From the NCBI GenBank assembly GCA_963402885.1, contig OY727093.1, positions 2,542,001 to 2,606,000 on the forward strand: a stretch of 64,000 nucleotides of DNA, written 5' to 3'. The position numbers and the translations under genes are program-made. Origin of the DNA: Antedon bifida (Eukaryota > Echinodermata > Crinoidea > Comatulida > Antedonidae). Each line of letters opens with the position of its first letter. Position 1 is the stretch's first letter. The notes beneath the pieces were generated by a model, which did no database searches, was not told where the DNA came from, and saw only the letters and a program-made list of their open reading frames with translations. This document shows, piece by piece, positions 39,421 to 49,394 of this stretch.

Positions 39421-42221
39421 TGTCTGTACTGTTGGATATTTTCTGGATTTTTTAAAAATATCGGCCTTACAAATTTCAAGTATACTATTATGAACATGTT
39501 AGCAACCTGAAAATCGCGTAAGCCAAAGAAATCGTTCGTACACAGAAACAAATTATTCGAAGAAACTGTTTATGGTAGCCAACGGAAAATTAATTTTCTT
39601 TTATTGACTGAATAGTCAATGTAATTACATTATTTATACATTGTCATTTTAATTAATAATTATTCATAAAAATCAGTTTAATTAGTATTGTGGTATCCCG
39701 GATGTAACTCTCTGAGTTTGTTTGAATAGTCGTTATGGAGACTAGCTTGTCATCACACGACAAAGACAAATACGTCTGATCTCCTGACACAAAACGGTTG
39801 TCCCTTTTTCAAAAGCGTTATTGGCTATTTGGTCTTATAAAACGTAATAATCATAAGCAGACAGACCGTACCTAAAATATATAATATAATATTATAAAGA
39901 TAAGTGTTCTCGTACGTGGTCGATTACTATATTATACCCACTTTATCAATTCAATTCAATTCTTTATTGACTCCATGACGCCACTGCCATTTCCCTCTTC
40001 CTTTTTTCCCTTTAACATACTTGGGTTGGATATTTTGTGAACCGTGCGAATCACCCAAGCTTAACATATCAGATACGCTAATTAACGTTTAACAATAACA
40101 CAAAGAACATATTCTATAATATTATTCTTTCTGCGTATTATTCTTGGCAGTTATCATGCGATTGTTAAATACTGTCCTTGACCATGGACGCCTTAATCGA
40201 GTTCCTATGGATTTACAAGTATCCTTACATTGGGTGTAAACAAACCACTTGATCGATGACAGAATATCAACTATCGGTGCGTATGACCTAGGTCCAAAAT
40301 CAACAAAGAACACAATTGTGACAAGCTCGAAAAATAATTTGGAACGACAAAACGCGAGGAACAAATCAAAAAATACTTCTGCATCTTCTTCCCCTGTCCC
40401 CCATGACACCTTTTCTTACCATCGTCCCCAACATGACTTTGTGTGCACAAGAGCGTGTATTTTTGGCTTCTTCCTTTTTTGAAATTTTCACTCCCGCACA
40501 ACTGGGTTCTCTTTTCTGACTTTCTTAGACTTTGATAGATTTTGTAATAAGACTTGATGCAATTTTTAATGGGTCTTGATACTTTGTGATTGAAAATATA
40601 AGATTGGAATACATTTCTCTCGATACAACATAGAAATACAATGGGCTGTGGACTTGCTTAGAGTAAGGCCTATAATAAAGGATATGAAATTTTTGCTTGA
40701 GGTTATTGCTAGTCCTAGATTTGGCTTCATTAACATCAAGTTCGTTCAACCTACAGAAGCAAGTAAACCGTGTCTCGTAGGAACTGGCGTAATATAATTA
40801 CATCTGAATTATTGAGTATCACTTTAATAATTTCTCACATATAACACTGTTTAATAGTACTTTGCAAGTGGGAGTCAACATTTCAAAACTATAGGATATT
40901 CCTATTTCTATTTTCCTGAAGTCAAAACAAATCATTCGTTAAAAACGACAATAAATAATCAATAAATTATCTAGCTAAGTAATTCTAATAACACAGTTTT
41001 CATATTATTGTTTTTGAATACCGACGTCATCTCCGTATAAATAGACACGCCTTCGGATTATTGCCTTTTTTTATTATGTGAATTCATCAACATTTTTAAA
41101 AAAAGCAAACATTTGGGCCGATCAATACAAATTTAGGTAAATTCATTTTGGTCGTGGAATCGCTTAAAATACCGTGAAACATACTACACTATCCAAAGAG
41201 ATTATACCACGGGGAGGGAAAGACGGTTGGGACCACTACTTTGAACATTGAAATAAAAACGATATAGCTTGAGGTCCGGCTTAACACAGGTAATAAGCTT
41301 TATTCATAAACAAGAAAACTATAGCAGTTGTTTTTCTACTAAACCTTACTGTCTGGTACATTTATACAATAAAAACACAGATTTTAACTAATATGAACAA
41401 AATGTTAGAATTACACTAAACCTTAACTAGTGCCTGGTACATTTGTACAATATAAACACAGATTTTAACTATTATGAACAAAATGTTAGAATTACACTAA
41501 ACCTTAACTAGTGCCTGGTACATTTATACAATATAAACACAGATTTTAACTATTATAAACAAAATGTTAGAATTACACTAAACCTTAACTAGTGCCTGGT
41601 ACATTTATACAATATAAACAGATTTTAACTTAATATAGTGCAGGTTATATTGTTAATTGTTTCACTACATTTTACATAAAGTGTCAATATAAAAGATTGT
41701 ACCTAATAATTATGTTGGTAACACAGGAATGTAAAAACAATATTATTATTGTTTGCTTATAATGTCTTTACATTTAAGGATATGGGACACATGTTTATTA
41801 AATAGCAGTTATAAATAAGTTTCTAATAAATAACATATTATATTCTAATAGTATACTAACTACATACTAATTGCATACTTAATTATTATTTTATAATTAT
41901 TAATTTATAAAATATTCCTTTGTTCTCCCGACTCAAATAAACTAAAAACTCAAAGACAAGTATGTTATTGATATTCTATATGTATTTGTTAGTGTTAAAT
42001 AGGCCTAAATAGTGTTAACAAATATAATAATTAGAATTAAGTTGGAGTGAAAATTGTAAAGATTTTTTCAAACCATATTGGTTATTAATTATTATTGATT
42101 ATTCTTGCCATCTATTTGTAACTGTTCAATATCAAATTATTTGACATTAGTAGTTTGTTCACAAAATATCTGGAGGAACAATTACTTTATATAACCATGG
42201 AGTATTGAATAATTCTAATTA
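39421..42221. other. Intergenic, GPCR 3' flank
   Basis: No supported gene. The frames at 40122-40501 on both strands overlap, have no domain I recognise and are probably chance. The tandem repeat at 41340-41640 is listed separately. Confidence 0.45.
41342..41635. repeat. 81-bp tandem repeat, about 4 units
   Basis: Unit starts at GTCTGG/TGCCTGG near 41351, 41431, 41512 and 41593, with CACAGATTTTAACTATTATG and ACACTAAACCTTAACTAGTG in each. Units 2-4 are almost identical. It lies downstream of the minus-strand GPCR. Confidence 0.9.
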
Positions 42222-43124
42222 TTACTCCATGATATAACGTCTATTCTTGTGCTTTAGTTTCATTATGTTACAAAATAACTCTTTCATAGATTTTCTAAAT
42301 TCAGTAAGATGAAACCAATAAACAATTGGATTTATAAATGCATTTATAATTGAAATCATATATGTTATTGATAAAATAATTTGCATATTTTTTGGAATAT
42401 CTGAGCAGTCCATAAAAAGTCCAGAAAAATAAACAAAAATAACACACGTGTTTGGTCCCCATGTGATCACATACACTGAAATAATAATAGCAAATGTTTT
42501 AAACACTTTTTTAAACTCTTCAATATCGTTGCTGCTTAAGTTTACAGTAGTACGATTGTTTTGCAGTTTTATGTAGATATTGATGTACAGGAAAATAGTT
42601 GCTAACAATGTAAAAAAGATAGTTAGAGAAAACCAAAGAAAGAAACGGCTTCCATCAACAAGGTATAAAATCAGCACATATATGAGTGGTAACACTGCAA
42701 TTGTAAATGCTACAAACATGTAACGCTTAAGAGTTACAATAGCATGGTATCTGAGAGGTGCCCATACCAGAGCAATGGAACGATCAACAGCTATTGCAGC
42801 AATTGTCAATGCAGAAGATATCAGAAGACTACTTAAAATATAACCAGTTATTTTTACAATTGGAGACCTGTCGCCGCTTACAAGCAGTGATGCCGGCATT
42901 ATTAACAAACTTGATGTTGCATCAATAATCGCTAGTAGGCCGATGAAGAGATTTTGTATTTTTTGTAATCTTTCATTGGTTGCGTATGAAATCATTACAA
43001 GTATGTTTCCAATGAAACATAATGGACTTATACAGTATAACACCAATCTGGCTGCATCCACAAATTCTTTATCACCAAGACCAAACCAATTCACACCACC
43101 AGTACAATTTTCTTGAATAGACAT
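42222..43124 (-). CDS. Intronless rhodopsin-class (class A) GPCR, orphan
   Basis: Single exon, 300 residues. The start has an N-glycosylation site (Asn6-Cys-Thr) in a short extracellular tail. Seven hydrophobic segments follow at about 26-48, 56-80, 92-118, 133-156, 163-183, 208-232 and 248-270. Class A landmarks are Asn40 (TM1), Asp68 in GLLAIID (TM2), Asp114-Arg115-Ser (DRY variant), TWGP at 221-224 (in place of CWxP) and NPIVY at 265-269. Cysteines for the usual TM3-ECL2 disulfide are missing, and ECL2 is only a few residues. Coupling of such receptors to heterotrimeric G proteins at the plasma membrane is the family rule; the ligand here is unknown. Two degraded relatives lie just upstream, so this is the surviving member of a local tandem expansion. 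It could be a chemosensory or peptide/amine-type receptor; I cannot assign a subfamily. Confidence 0.9.
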   Translation of the reverse strand: MSIQENCTGGVNWFGLGDKEFVDAARLVLYCISPLCFIGNILVMISYATNERLQKIQNLFIGLLAIIDATSSLLIMPASLLVSGDRSPIVKITGYILSSLLISSALTIAAIAVDRSIALVWAPLRYHAIVTLKRYMFVAFTIAVLPLIYVLILYLVDGSRFFLWFSLTIFFTLLATIFLYINIYIKLQNNRTTVNLSSNDIEEFKKVFKTFAIIISVYVITWGPNTCVIFVYFSGLFMDCSDIPKNMQIILSITYMISIINAFINPIVYWFHLTEFRKSMKELFCNIMKLKHKNRRYIME

Positions 43125-43135
43125 ACCTTCCTTGC

Positions 43136-43205
43136 TTGTAGTGTTAAGTTTGTAGTAGTACGATTGCTTTGCAATTTTATGTAGATATTGATGTAAACAA
43201 AAATA
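43136..43205 (-). pseudogene. GPCR fragment (TM5-loop 3 segment) just upstream of the intact GPCR
   Basis: Minus-strand reading gives FVYINIYIKLQSNRTTTNLT, nearly the same as residues 179-197 of the intact receptor. It is a stray duplicated piece starting about a dozen bases 5' of the receptor's start codon, so the current 5' flank of the gene is itself a rearrangement product. Confidence 0.85.
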
Positions 43206-44082
43206 ACAACAACAAAAAGCTCGCTTTTTTCGTTGTCAGCAATGTGTAAAGTGCTTTGATATCTTTCTTTTAGTTTGAATAAAAGACATTTGGATGCTAA
43301 TAATGGTGTGATTTTGTATGACATAACAATCATTAGTAGGCCTACTTCATTATTTTCAAAGCTATTTTGATTTAATTTGGAAATCCACTGTCACGTACAC
43401 ATCATTAAATCAATATCCCTACATGTTATCTATTCTATTTTAAGTACAAAACTACATTTATTGTAAATTTAAATCACAGGCGATGAAATTCGATTCTAAT
43501 TATTTAAGCGGCCTGATGTATTTTGTTTTGTTTTAATGCACCCACTTTTGATGCAAATGAAATGGAAGGCCCGTCAATGTTTTATGACTTCGAAAATAAC
43601 ATTTTTGTTTTCCCGTTTTTCAAAAGTATTAATTTGTTTAATTTAATTAATTATTAAACAATAATAATAAACAAATAGCTTTGTCCCGCTCTATAAATTG
43701 TTCACTTGATAGTAAAAAATCTTTAACCAAATTAGGACAACACATTAATATATTGTTCAATCAAATGTTCATATAAAGTTTGCGGTACATCACGTATATG
43801 CTTTGATCTTCCTCAGGAGTGAGAATGCAAACAAAGGTCCAGGAAACTGGGAATATAAGAATATGACAACACAGTAATTATTATTTTAGTTGCACTATGT
43901 AATACTAAAAACAACAGACAGTGAAAACATAAGTCTGTGAATTATAGCCCCAATAAACTATTTTACAAAAGAAAGTATAAATATCAACAAAGAATTGTAC
44001 ATAATTGTTAAACATTTTTCAGAATTTTTACTTTTTCAGTTCATTTCTTTTTGTCAAGCGTTTAGTCAATGTAAGATTTTGA

Positions 44083-44322
44083 TCATTCTTCCTGCATCAC
44101 CGTAATCGTTTTCTTCATTTTGTTATAAATATTCAACCTTGTAGAGTTATTTCTATTTTCCCTTAAACGCCCAGTAGACCCCAAGAATCTTAACACAAAT
44201 CCTCTCCAAGCAGTACGGTCTTGAGCGTCTAGTTCAAATAGCCACCATCGTGACGTCATCGGTTTCTGGCGTTGCCTATGGTCTTTTTTAATATGGCTTT
44301 GTAGGTCTATTATAATCGACAT
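44083..44322 (-). pseudogene. Possible LINE reverse-transcriptase C-terminal remnant
   Basis: An 79-codon frame contains WWLFELDAQDRTAWRGFV, which resembles the W..LA.DR..WR..V tail found at the end of many non-LTR retrotransposon ORF2 proteins. Nothing else of a LINE is visible nearby. This is a weak resemblance from memory of the motif. Confidence 0.25.
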
Positions 44323-44507
44323 CTTTTTGACATGGCCATTTATTATTCCATAAATGAAATAAAGGTTAATTTAATTTTACCTGTGTGAAATGACATTGAG
44401 GCCATTGTCATTTAGACTCCTCGCAGCAGGATTTATAACTTTCATTTTAGATTCAGTACCAGTACAGATTGCTCTATTTCCTATTTTCTATTATTGATGC
44501 TACAAAA

Positions 44508-44700
44508 ATGTTACGCTTTAGAGTTACAATAACATGGCAGGCCTATGGAGAGGTGCGCATACTAGAGAAATGGAATACCAATACCAAAGTGCTTTGATAT
44601 CTTTCTTTTAGTTTGAATAAAAGACTTTTGGATGCTAATAATGGTTTGATTTTGTATGGCATATAATTATTACTACTTATATTATTATTACACATATATT
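44508..44700 (-). pseudogene. GPCR relic, two joined fragments
   Basis: 44508-44580 matches the TM3-TM4 region of the intact GPCR (GTAACGCTTAAGAGTTACAA and AGAGGTGCCCATACCAGAGC in the parent), and 44589-44690 matches its 5' flank (AAAGTGCTTTGATATCTTTC). Everything between is deleted. It carries CAGGCCTA where the parent has TA. Confidence 0.8.
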
Positions 44701-45178
44701 ATTAAGGATATATATGGATATGGGCTCTTGAAAAAATGTTTATTAAATAACAGTTATATATAAGTTTGTAATAAATAATATATTATATTCTAATAGTATA
44801 ATAACTACATACAATTTGCTTATTAGTTATTTAATTATTTTATAAACTTATGTAAGTATGGTAACTTAATATACGACACTTCAGTATAATATACTCATTT
44901 GTTCTCTCGACTTAAATAAACTTAAAACTGAACGACAAGCTTATATTATTGATATTCTATATTTATTTTTTAGTGTTAAATGATTTTTTTTTTCTAGAAA
45001 AGAAAACTAAAATAATAATTAAAATTAAGATGGAGTGAAGATTTTTTCAAACCATATTGATTATTAATTATTATTATTATTGATTTATTCTTGCCATCTA
45101 TTTGTAACTGTTTAATATCAAATTATTTGACAGTAGTTTGTTCACAAAATCTGTAGAGGAACAATTACTTTATATAAA

Positions 45179-45580
45179 GTCTATTCTTGTGCTTCTTAGT
45201 TTCATTATTTTACAAAATACCATACCAGAGCAATAGAACGATCAACAGCTATTGCGGAAATTGTCAATGCATAAGAAATCAGAAGACCATTTGAACTATA
45301 AGCAGTTATTTTTACAATTGCAGACTTATCGCCTTTTAGAGTCAGTGATGCCGGCATTATTAACAAACTTGATGTTGCGTCAAAAATCGCTAGTAGGCCG
45401 ATGAAAAAATTCTGAATTTTGTGTAATTTTTCATTGGTTGCGTATGAAATAATTACAAGTAGTTCCAATGAAACATAATGGACTTATACAGTATAACACC
45501 AATCTGGCTTCATCCACAAATTCATTATCACTAAGACCAATCCAATTCACACCACCAGTACAATTTTCTTGAATAGACAT
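45179..45580 (-). pseudogene. GPCR pseudogene with frameshift and internal deletion
   Basis: It begins like the intact receptor (MSIQENCTGGVNW), then a 2-base loss after the CFIG motif shifts the frame before TM2. TM1-TM3 are recognisable through VDRSIALVW, after which about 490 bp (TM4-TM7) is deleted and the sequence jumps to the C-terminal tail coding region (equivalent of parent 42276 joined to 42766). The 3' flank (AACAATTACTTTATATAA, TATTTGACA) is also duplicated, so the whole locus, not a cDNA, was copied. It cannot make a receptor. Confidence 0.9.
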
Positions 45581-45730
45581 ACCTAACGTTCCTTATCTCG
45601 TTGTCAGCAAATGTATGGGCCTAAAGTGCATTATATCTTTCTTTCAGTTTGAATAAAAGCAATTCGGATGCTAACAATGTTTTTATTTAGTATGACATAT
45701 AATTATTACTACTTAATTAGTTTCAATGCC

Positions 45731-46994
45731 ATTTTGATTTGATTTTTAAACCCGCTGTCACGTACATCATTAAACATCTACATTTTATCGATTCTACTTT
45801 AACTACAAAACTACATTAGTGATGGAAATGTACCATCAAAACTATTTACGTTATTTGATCTATAATATAGATGACGGTACATTTTAAAAGACGAGTGCGT
45901 GCAAACATTTCATTAATCGATCTATCGAGTTTCCATTATATGATTTGTTAAATTGAAAATAAGCAAATAAAGAGTGAATAAACAAAATAGGTTAGGCAAA
46001 ACTAATATAACTTTTTTTTTCAAATTTTATATTTGATCATTTAAAAATTTAAACAATTTGTGTACATTTAAACAGATCTGAATTATGTCTGAATGTCATG
46101 GCTGTACTGTAATTCAGCTTTTTTTCGCATTGTTTACCTGTTGTCTATTATAATCTATTATTATTATTGTTGCTTGACCTTAACAAGGCCAGTCTACAAC
46201 TACTACCAGGTACCCGTCATATGCATTAATAACTAAACTTATACAGTAAGGTCATATTTGTTATTGTTTGGTTTTGATAGGTCTCTTATGAAACTAAAAA
46301 ATACGGAATATGTTGTCATATTGTGATATTATTATGGTGTACATGGTGCTTAATGATGTACACAAAGCTGGCGCATTCTCGTACCGAAATGCAGAGCCAT
46401 TTAAAATAAATTTCTGCCGAAATGCACCGCGATTCACGCGCGCGTTAACTATAATCACCTTTGTGACGTCAATGACGAACAGTCGGAAAGTTTTTATATT
46501 ATGATTTCTGGGCGATATGTTATAAACTGAAACTAAAGCGATTACGCAATGTATACCTATGTAATGTTGGTTTACATATAGAATTGAATAATGTGTTTTT
46601 ATTGTTTTCTTTTTAGATATCTCATCAAACGAACTCAAAGGCCATATTGCTGTTATGCACAAATACAATGAATAAAACATAAGTCCAGGTCCTCTAGATT
46701 ACAAAGGCGATTATAATTATTACGTGTTTCGGTTTTCCTCCACCAACCATCAGTCGGAATCGTTGCTATGCCGCTGGGAACCAATCATGTGGAGGCTACA
46801 AAAGGGCTTTAGAAATCGTTCGATGTCATTATATGCAAATTTGAAGACGTGTTTACAATACATAAATGGCCAGGATCAACAACTCAGTCGGTGGTAGCTT
46901 AACCATTTAATAGTGTCCATGAAAAGACTAAAAACAAAACGTCACGGATATCATGATAGATTTTAGGCAAGTGAGAATAAAGTTGATCTGATTT
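45731..46994. other. Intergenic, CpG-containing stretch, no gene seen
   Basis: 46370-46510 is richer in G+C and CpG than its surroundings and contains TGACGTCA near 46465, which could mark a promoter, but I find no convincing exon after it on either strand. Confidence 0.4.
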
Positions 46995-47037
46995 GTGAAC
47001 GTCTACCCACACGCAACAAATTCTCATTGCAACAATA

Positions 47038-47262
47038 TGGGTATCTCACGGAGGAATTCACATAGTGCACCCCCGGAGAAATTCACACAAATGGGTATCT
47101 CACGGAGGAATTCACATAGTGCACCCCCGGAGAAATTCACACAAATGGGTATTTCACGGAAGGATTCACATAGTGCACCCCGGAGAAATTCACATAAATG
47201 GGTATCTCCCAGAAGAAAAACGGGGTGTCCCCTGGAGCAATTCACATAAATAGGGTATCCCC
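47038..47262. repeat. 54-bp tandem repeat, about 4 units
   Basis: Unit: GGGTATCTCACGGAGGAATT...CACCCCCGGAGAAATTCACA. Because 54 is divisible by three, the frame stays open and encodes an 18-residue repeat (MGISRRNSHSAPPEKFTQ). The fourth unit is diverged. Confidence 0.9.
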
Positions 47263-47572
47263 GTGACAAATTTCTCAACTAGCAAACCACCTGTAGGCGT
47301 GACGCAGTTATTGAGAAATACAACAATAATCAGTTTTCACTTCCGTATTTTCCACTAACACGATTCTTTTTCTATTGTTATTCAGGAAGATATCACGCTA
47401 CTCATGCAACCGCAATCTATTCTTTGGATTGCCAAAAACAAGGTCTTTCTATGGACGTAAGGAACTCGTTGTTTAGTCGTGTGAATGTCCTAAAACGACG
47501 TAGCCTCAAATTGACATATTCTATAAACGTCAAAACAGTCAAAGCACTAGATAAAGACAATTCAATTTCACT

Positions 47573-47750
47573 TTGTACGCGCGCGTGTGTAGTACTGATA
47601 GTGTTTGTACGCGCGCGTTGTAATACTGATAGTGTTTGTACGCGCGCGTTGTAACACTGATAGTGTTTGTACGCGCGCGTTGTAATACTGATAGTGTTTG
47701 TACGCGCGCGTTGTAATACTGATAGTGTTTGTACGCGCGCTTTGTAATAC
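47573..47750. repeat. 31-bp tandem repeat with CGCGCG core
   Basis: Six units of GTACGCGCGCGTTGTAATAC plus TGATAGTGTTT. Each contains GTACGCGCGCG, an alternating purine-pyrimidine run. A partial unit follows near 47835 after an (AT)n patch at 47760-47800. Confidence 0.92.
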
Positions 47751-47869
47751 TGATAATAATAATATCGATATATAATAATATATATATATATATAATATCG
47801 ATAGTGTTTGTACTCTTGCGTGTGGCAGTAGTTGTACGCGCGCGTCCCTGTTACTGAACATAAAACATC

Positions 47870-49266
47870 TATCCGCTTCAGGGTTGTATCCACTTGTATC
47901 CTGTTGTATCTTAGTATAAGCGTTTAAGTTTTTATTATTTTTTTCTAATATACTATTTAATGACAATTGAATCTTATTTTGATTCATAAGATTATAATAA
48001 GTTAAGTATGGTCTGGTAAACTAATTTAAAGGAAAAGGAAATAAATACACTGGCGTCAAAAACTTAGTAAAATAAGTATACAAATGCAAGTCACAACAAT
48101 GGCCCAAAAAAGCTTGAACATAAATACAGTATTTTTTAAAATAGTTTTAATTTTACTCTTAAATTCAATACTACGCCTATTGTACTGAATATCATAATTT
48201 ATAATACTGTATCTAATATTTCTGAAAAAAATCTTCAATTCTTCAATGGAGGATGTTTTGGTATTGTTATTTTGTGAAGATCGGGAATTGATTGATTGAA
48301 TTTAAATGTGATGGTGAATCTGTTTCTCTGTTTTGTTCTAAACATTAGCTGAAAAATTAAGTAGTCCATCCTTCCAGACGGTTCAATTCAAGGAACCACA
48401 ACAATGACGTCATAATCAATGTTTCCACTTGTTTGTTTTCTCAAATACTATTTAAGATGTCATTGTTTGAATTGTGTTCCCATGCGGTCGGTCATAGACC
48501 TCATATCGTCGCCTGTCACCATAATTGAGAAAGAACATTCGGATGAAAATGTTAACAACTATTTGAATTAAATAATGATGATAACGGTCACTCACAAAAT
48601 TGAAGTGAAGATTATTGTTATCATATTATTGTAAAAAACTCAATATTACATTAATGTCAGCTTTCATTTCTTGATTTAAGAAATACCCCATCCGACCAAC
48701 CGCCCCCCCACCAATCACGACCCCCACCCCACCAATCACGACCCCCACCCCCAATTTAAAAATCATGGCCGTTGCTTCCTAGATTCCATGTTATATAGTT
48801 ATGAAATAAATAACGACGCATAGGCCTACTTAACATTTTAAAATATCACAAAAAAATTAACTGGTGGTTTTGAGCAGGAAAAATATCTATTCTGATTGTC
48901 ACTATTTTTCACACGAAATAATCTTACGATAGAAAGAAAAACATCCATTATGAGTCCATACTGGTCCTAACTGGAAACCCATAATGAACAATGTTGTAAT
49001 ACACACTAACCATGACGTCAATTGTTTGTACTGTAGGCCTACTTTCGTTTTATGTTATAAAACCTACCACGGAGTCTTCGATTAATATTAATTCAATTTA
49101 AAAAATATTATTTTGAATCATTTAATTTATTATTTCAAATAATGTGTTATTCTATGTATTCAAAAATAATTGCATTTTCCCACTGTTTTGTGGAGATATA
49201 TCCCTTATATCATAAACGTTTATATGAGAAGAGTTCAGTCACCTTCGATTGCGTAACATATCGAAG
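47870..49266. other. Intergenic, upstream of the SLC16 gene
   Basis: No exon seen. C-rich direct repeats ACGACCCCCACCCCACCAAT lie at 48700-48755. Two TAGGCCTA octamers occur near 48822 and 49033. Confidence 0.5.
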
Positions 49267-49267
49267 C

Positions 49268-49277
49268 TATAAAAAAG
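49268..49277 (+). promoter_or_regulatory. TATA box of the SLC16-like gene
   Basis: TATAAAAAAG lies about 127 bp before the start codon. An E-box CAGCTG (49283) and a pyrimidine-rich initiator-like TTTCTCGTTAGTC about 30 bp downstream fit transcription starting near 49298-49305. Confidence 0.55.
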
Positions 49278-49394
49278 CCAAACAGCTGATCGCGCTTTGT
49301 TTCTCGTTAGTCGGCTGTGGACCGCGTTAGGCCTAATAACTGTCAAAAGATTGCTGTCGAAAAGACTGATATTCTGCTGTCAAACACCATCAAC

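Noticed and set aside
40122-40501. Overlapping frames of 76-95 codons on both strands.
   Set aside because: No family resemblance and mutual overlap in opposite directions; treated as chance.
47417-47987. Minus-strand frames with repeated RARTNTISIT-like peptides.
   Set aside because: They translate the 31-bp CGCGCG repeat in successive frames; not a gene.
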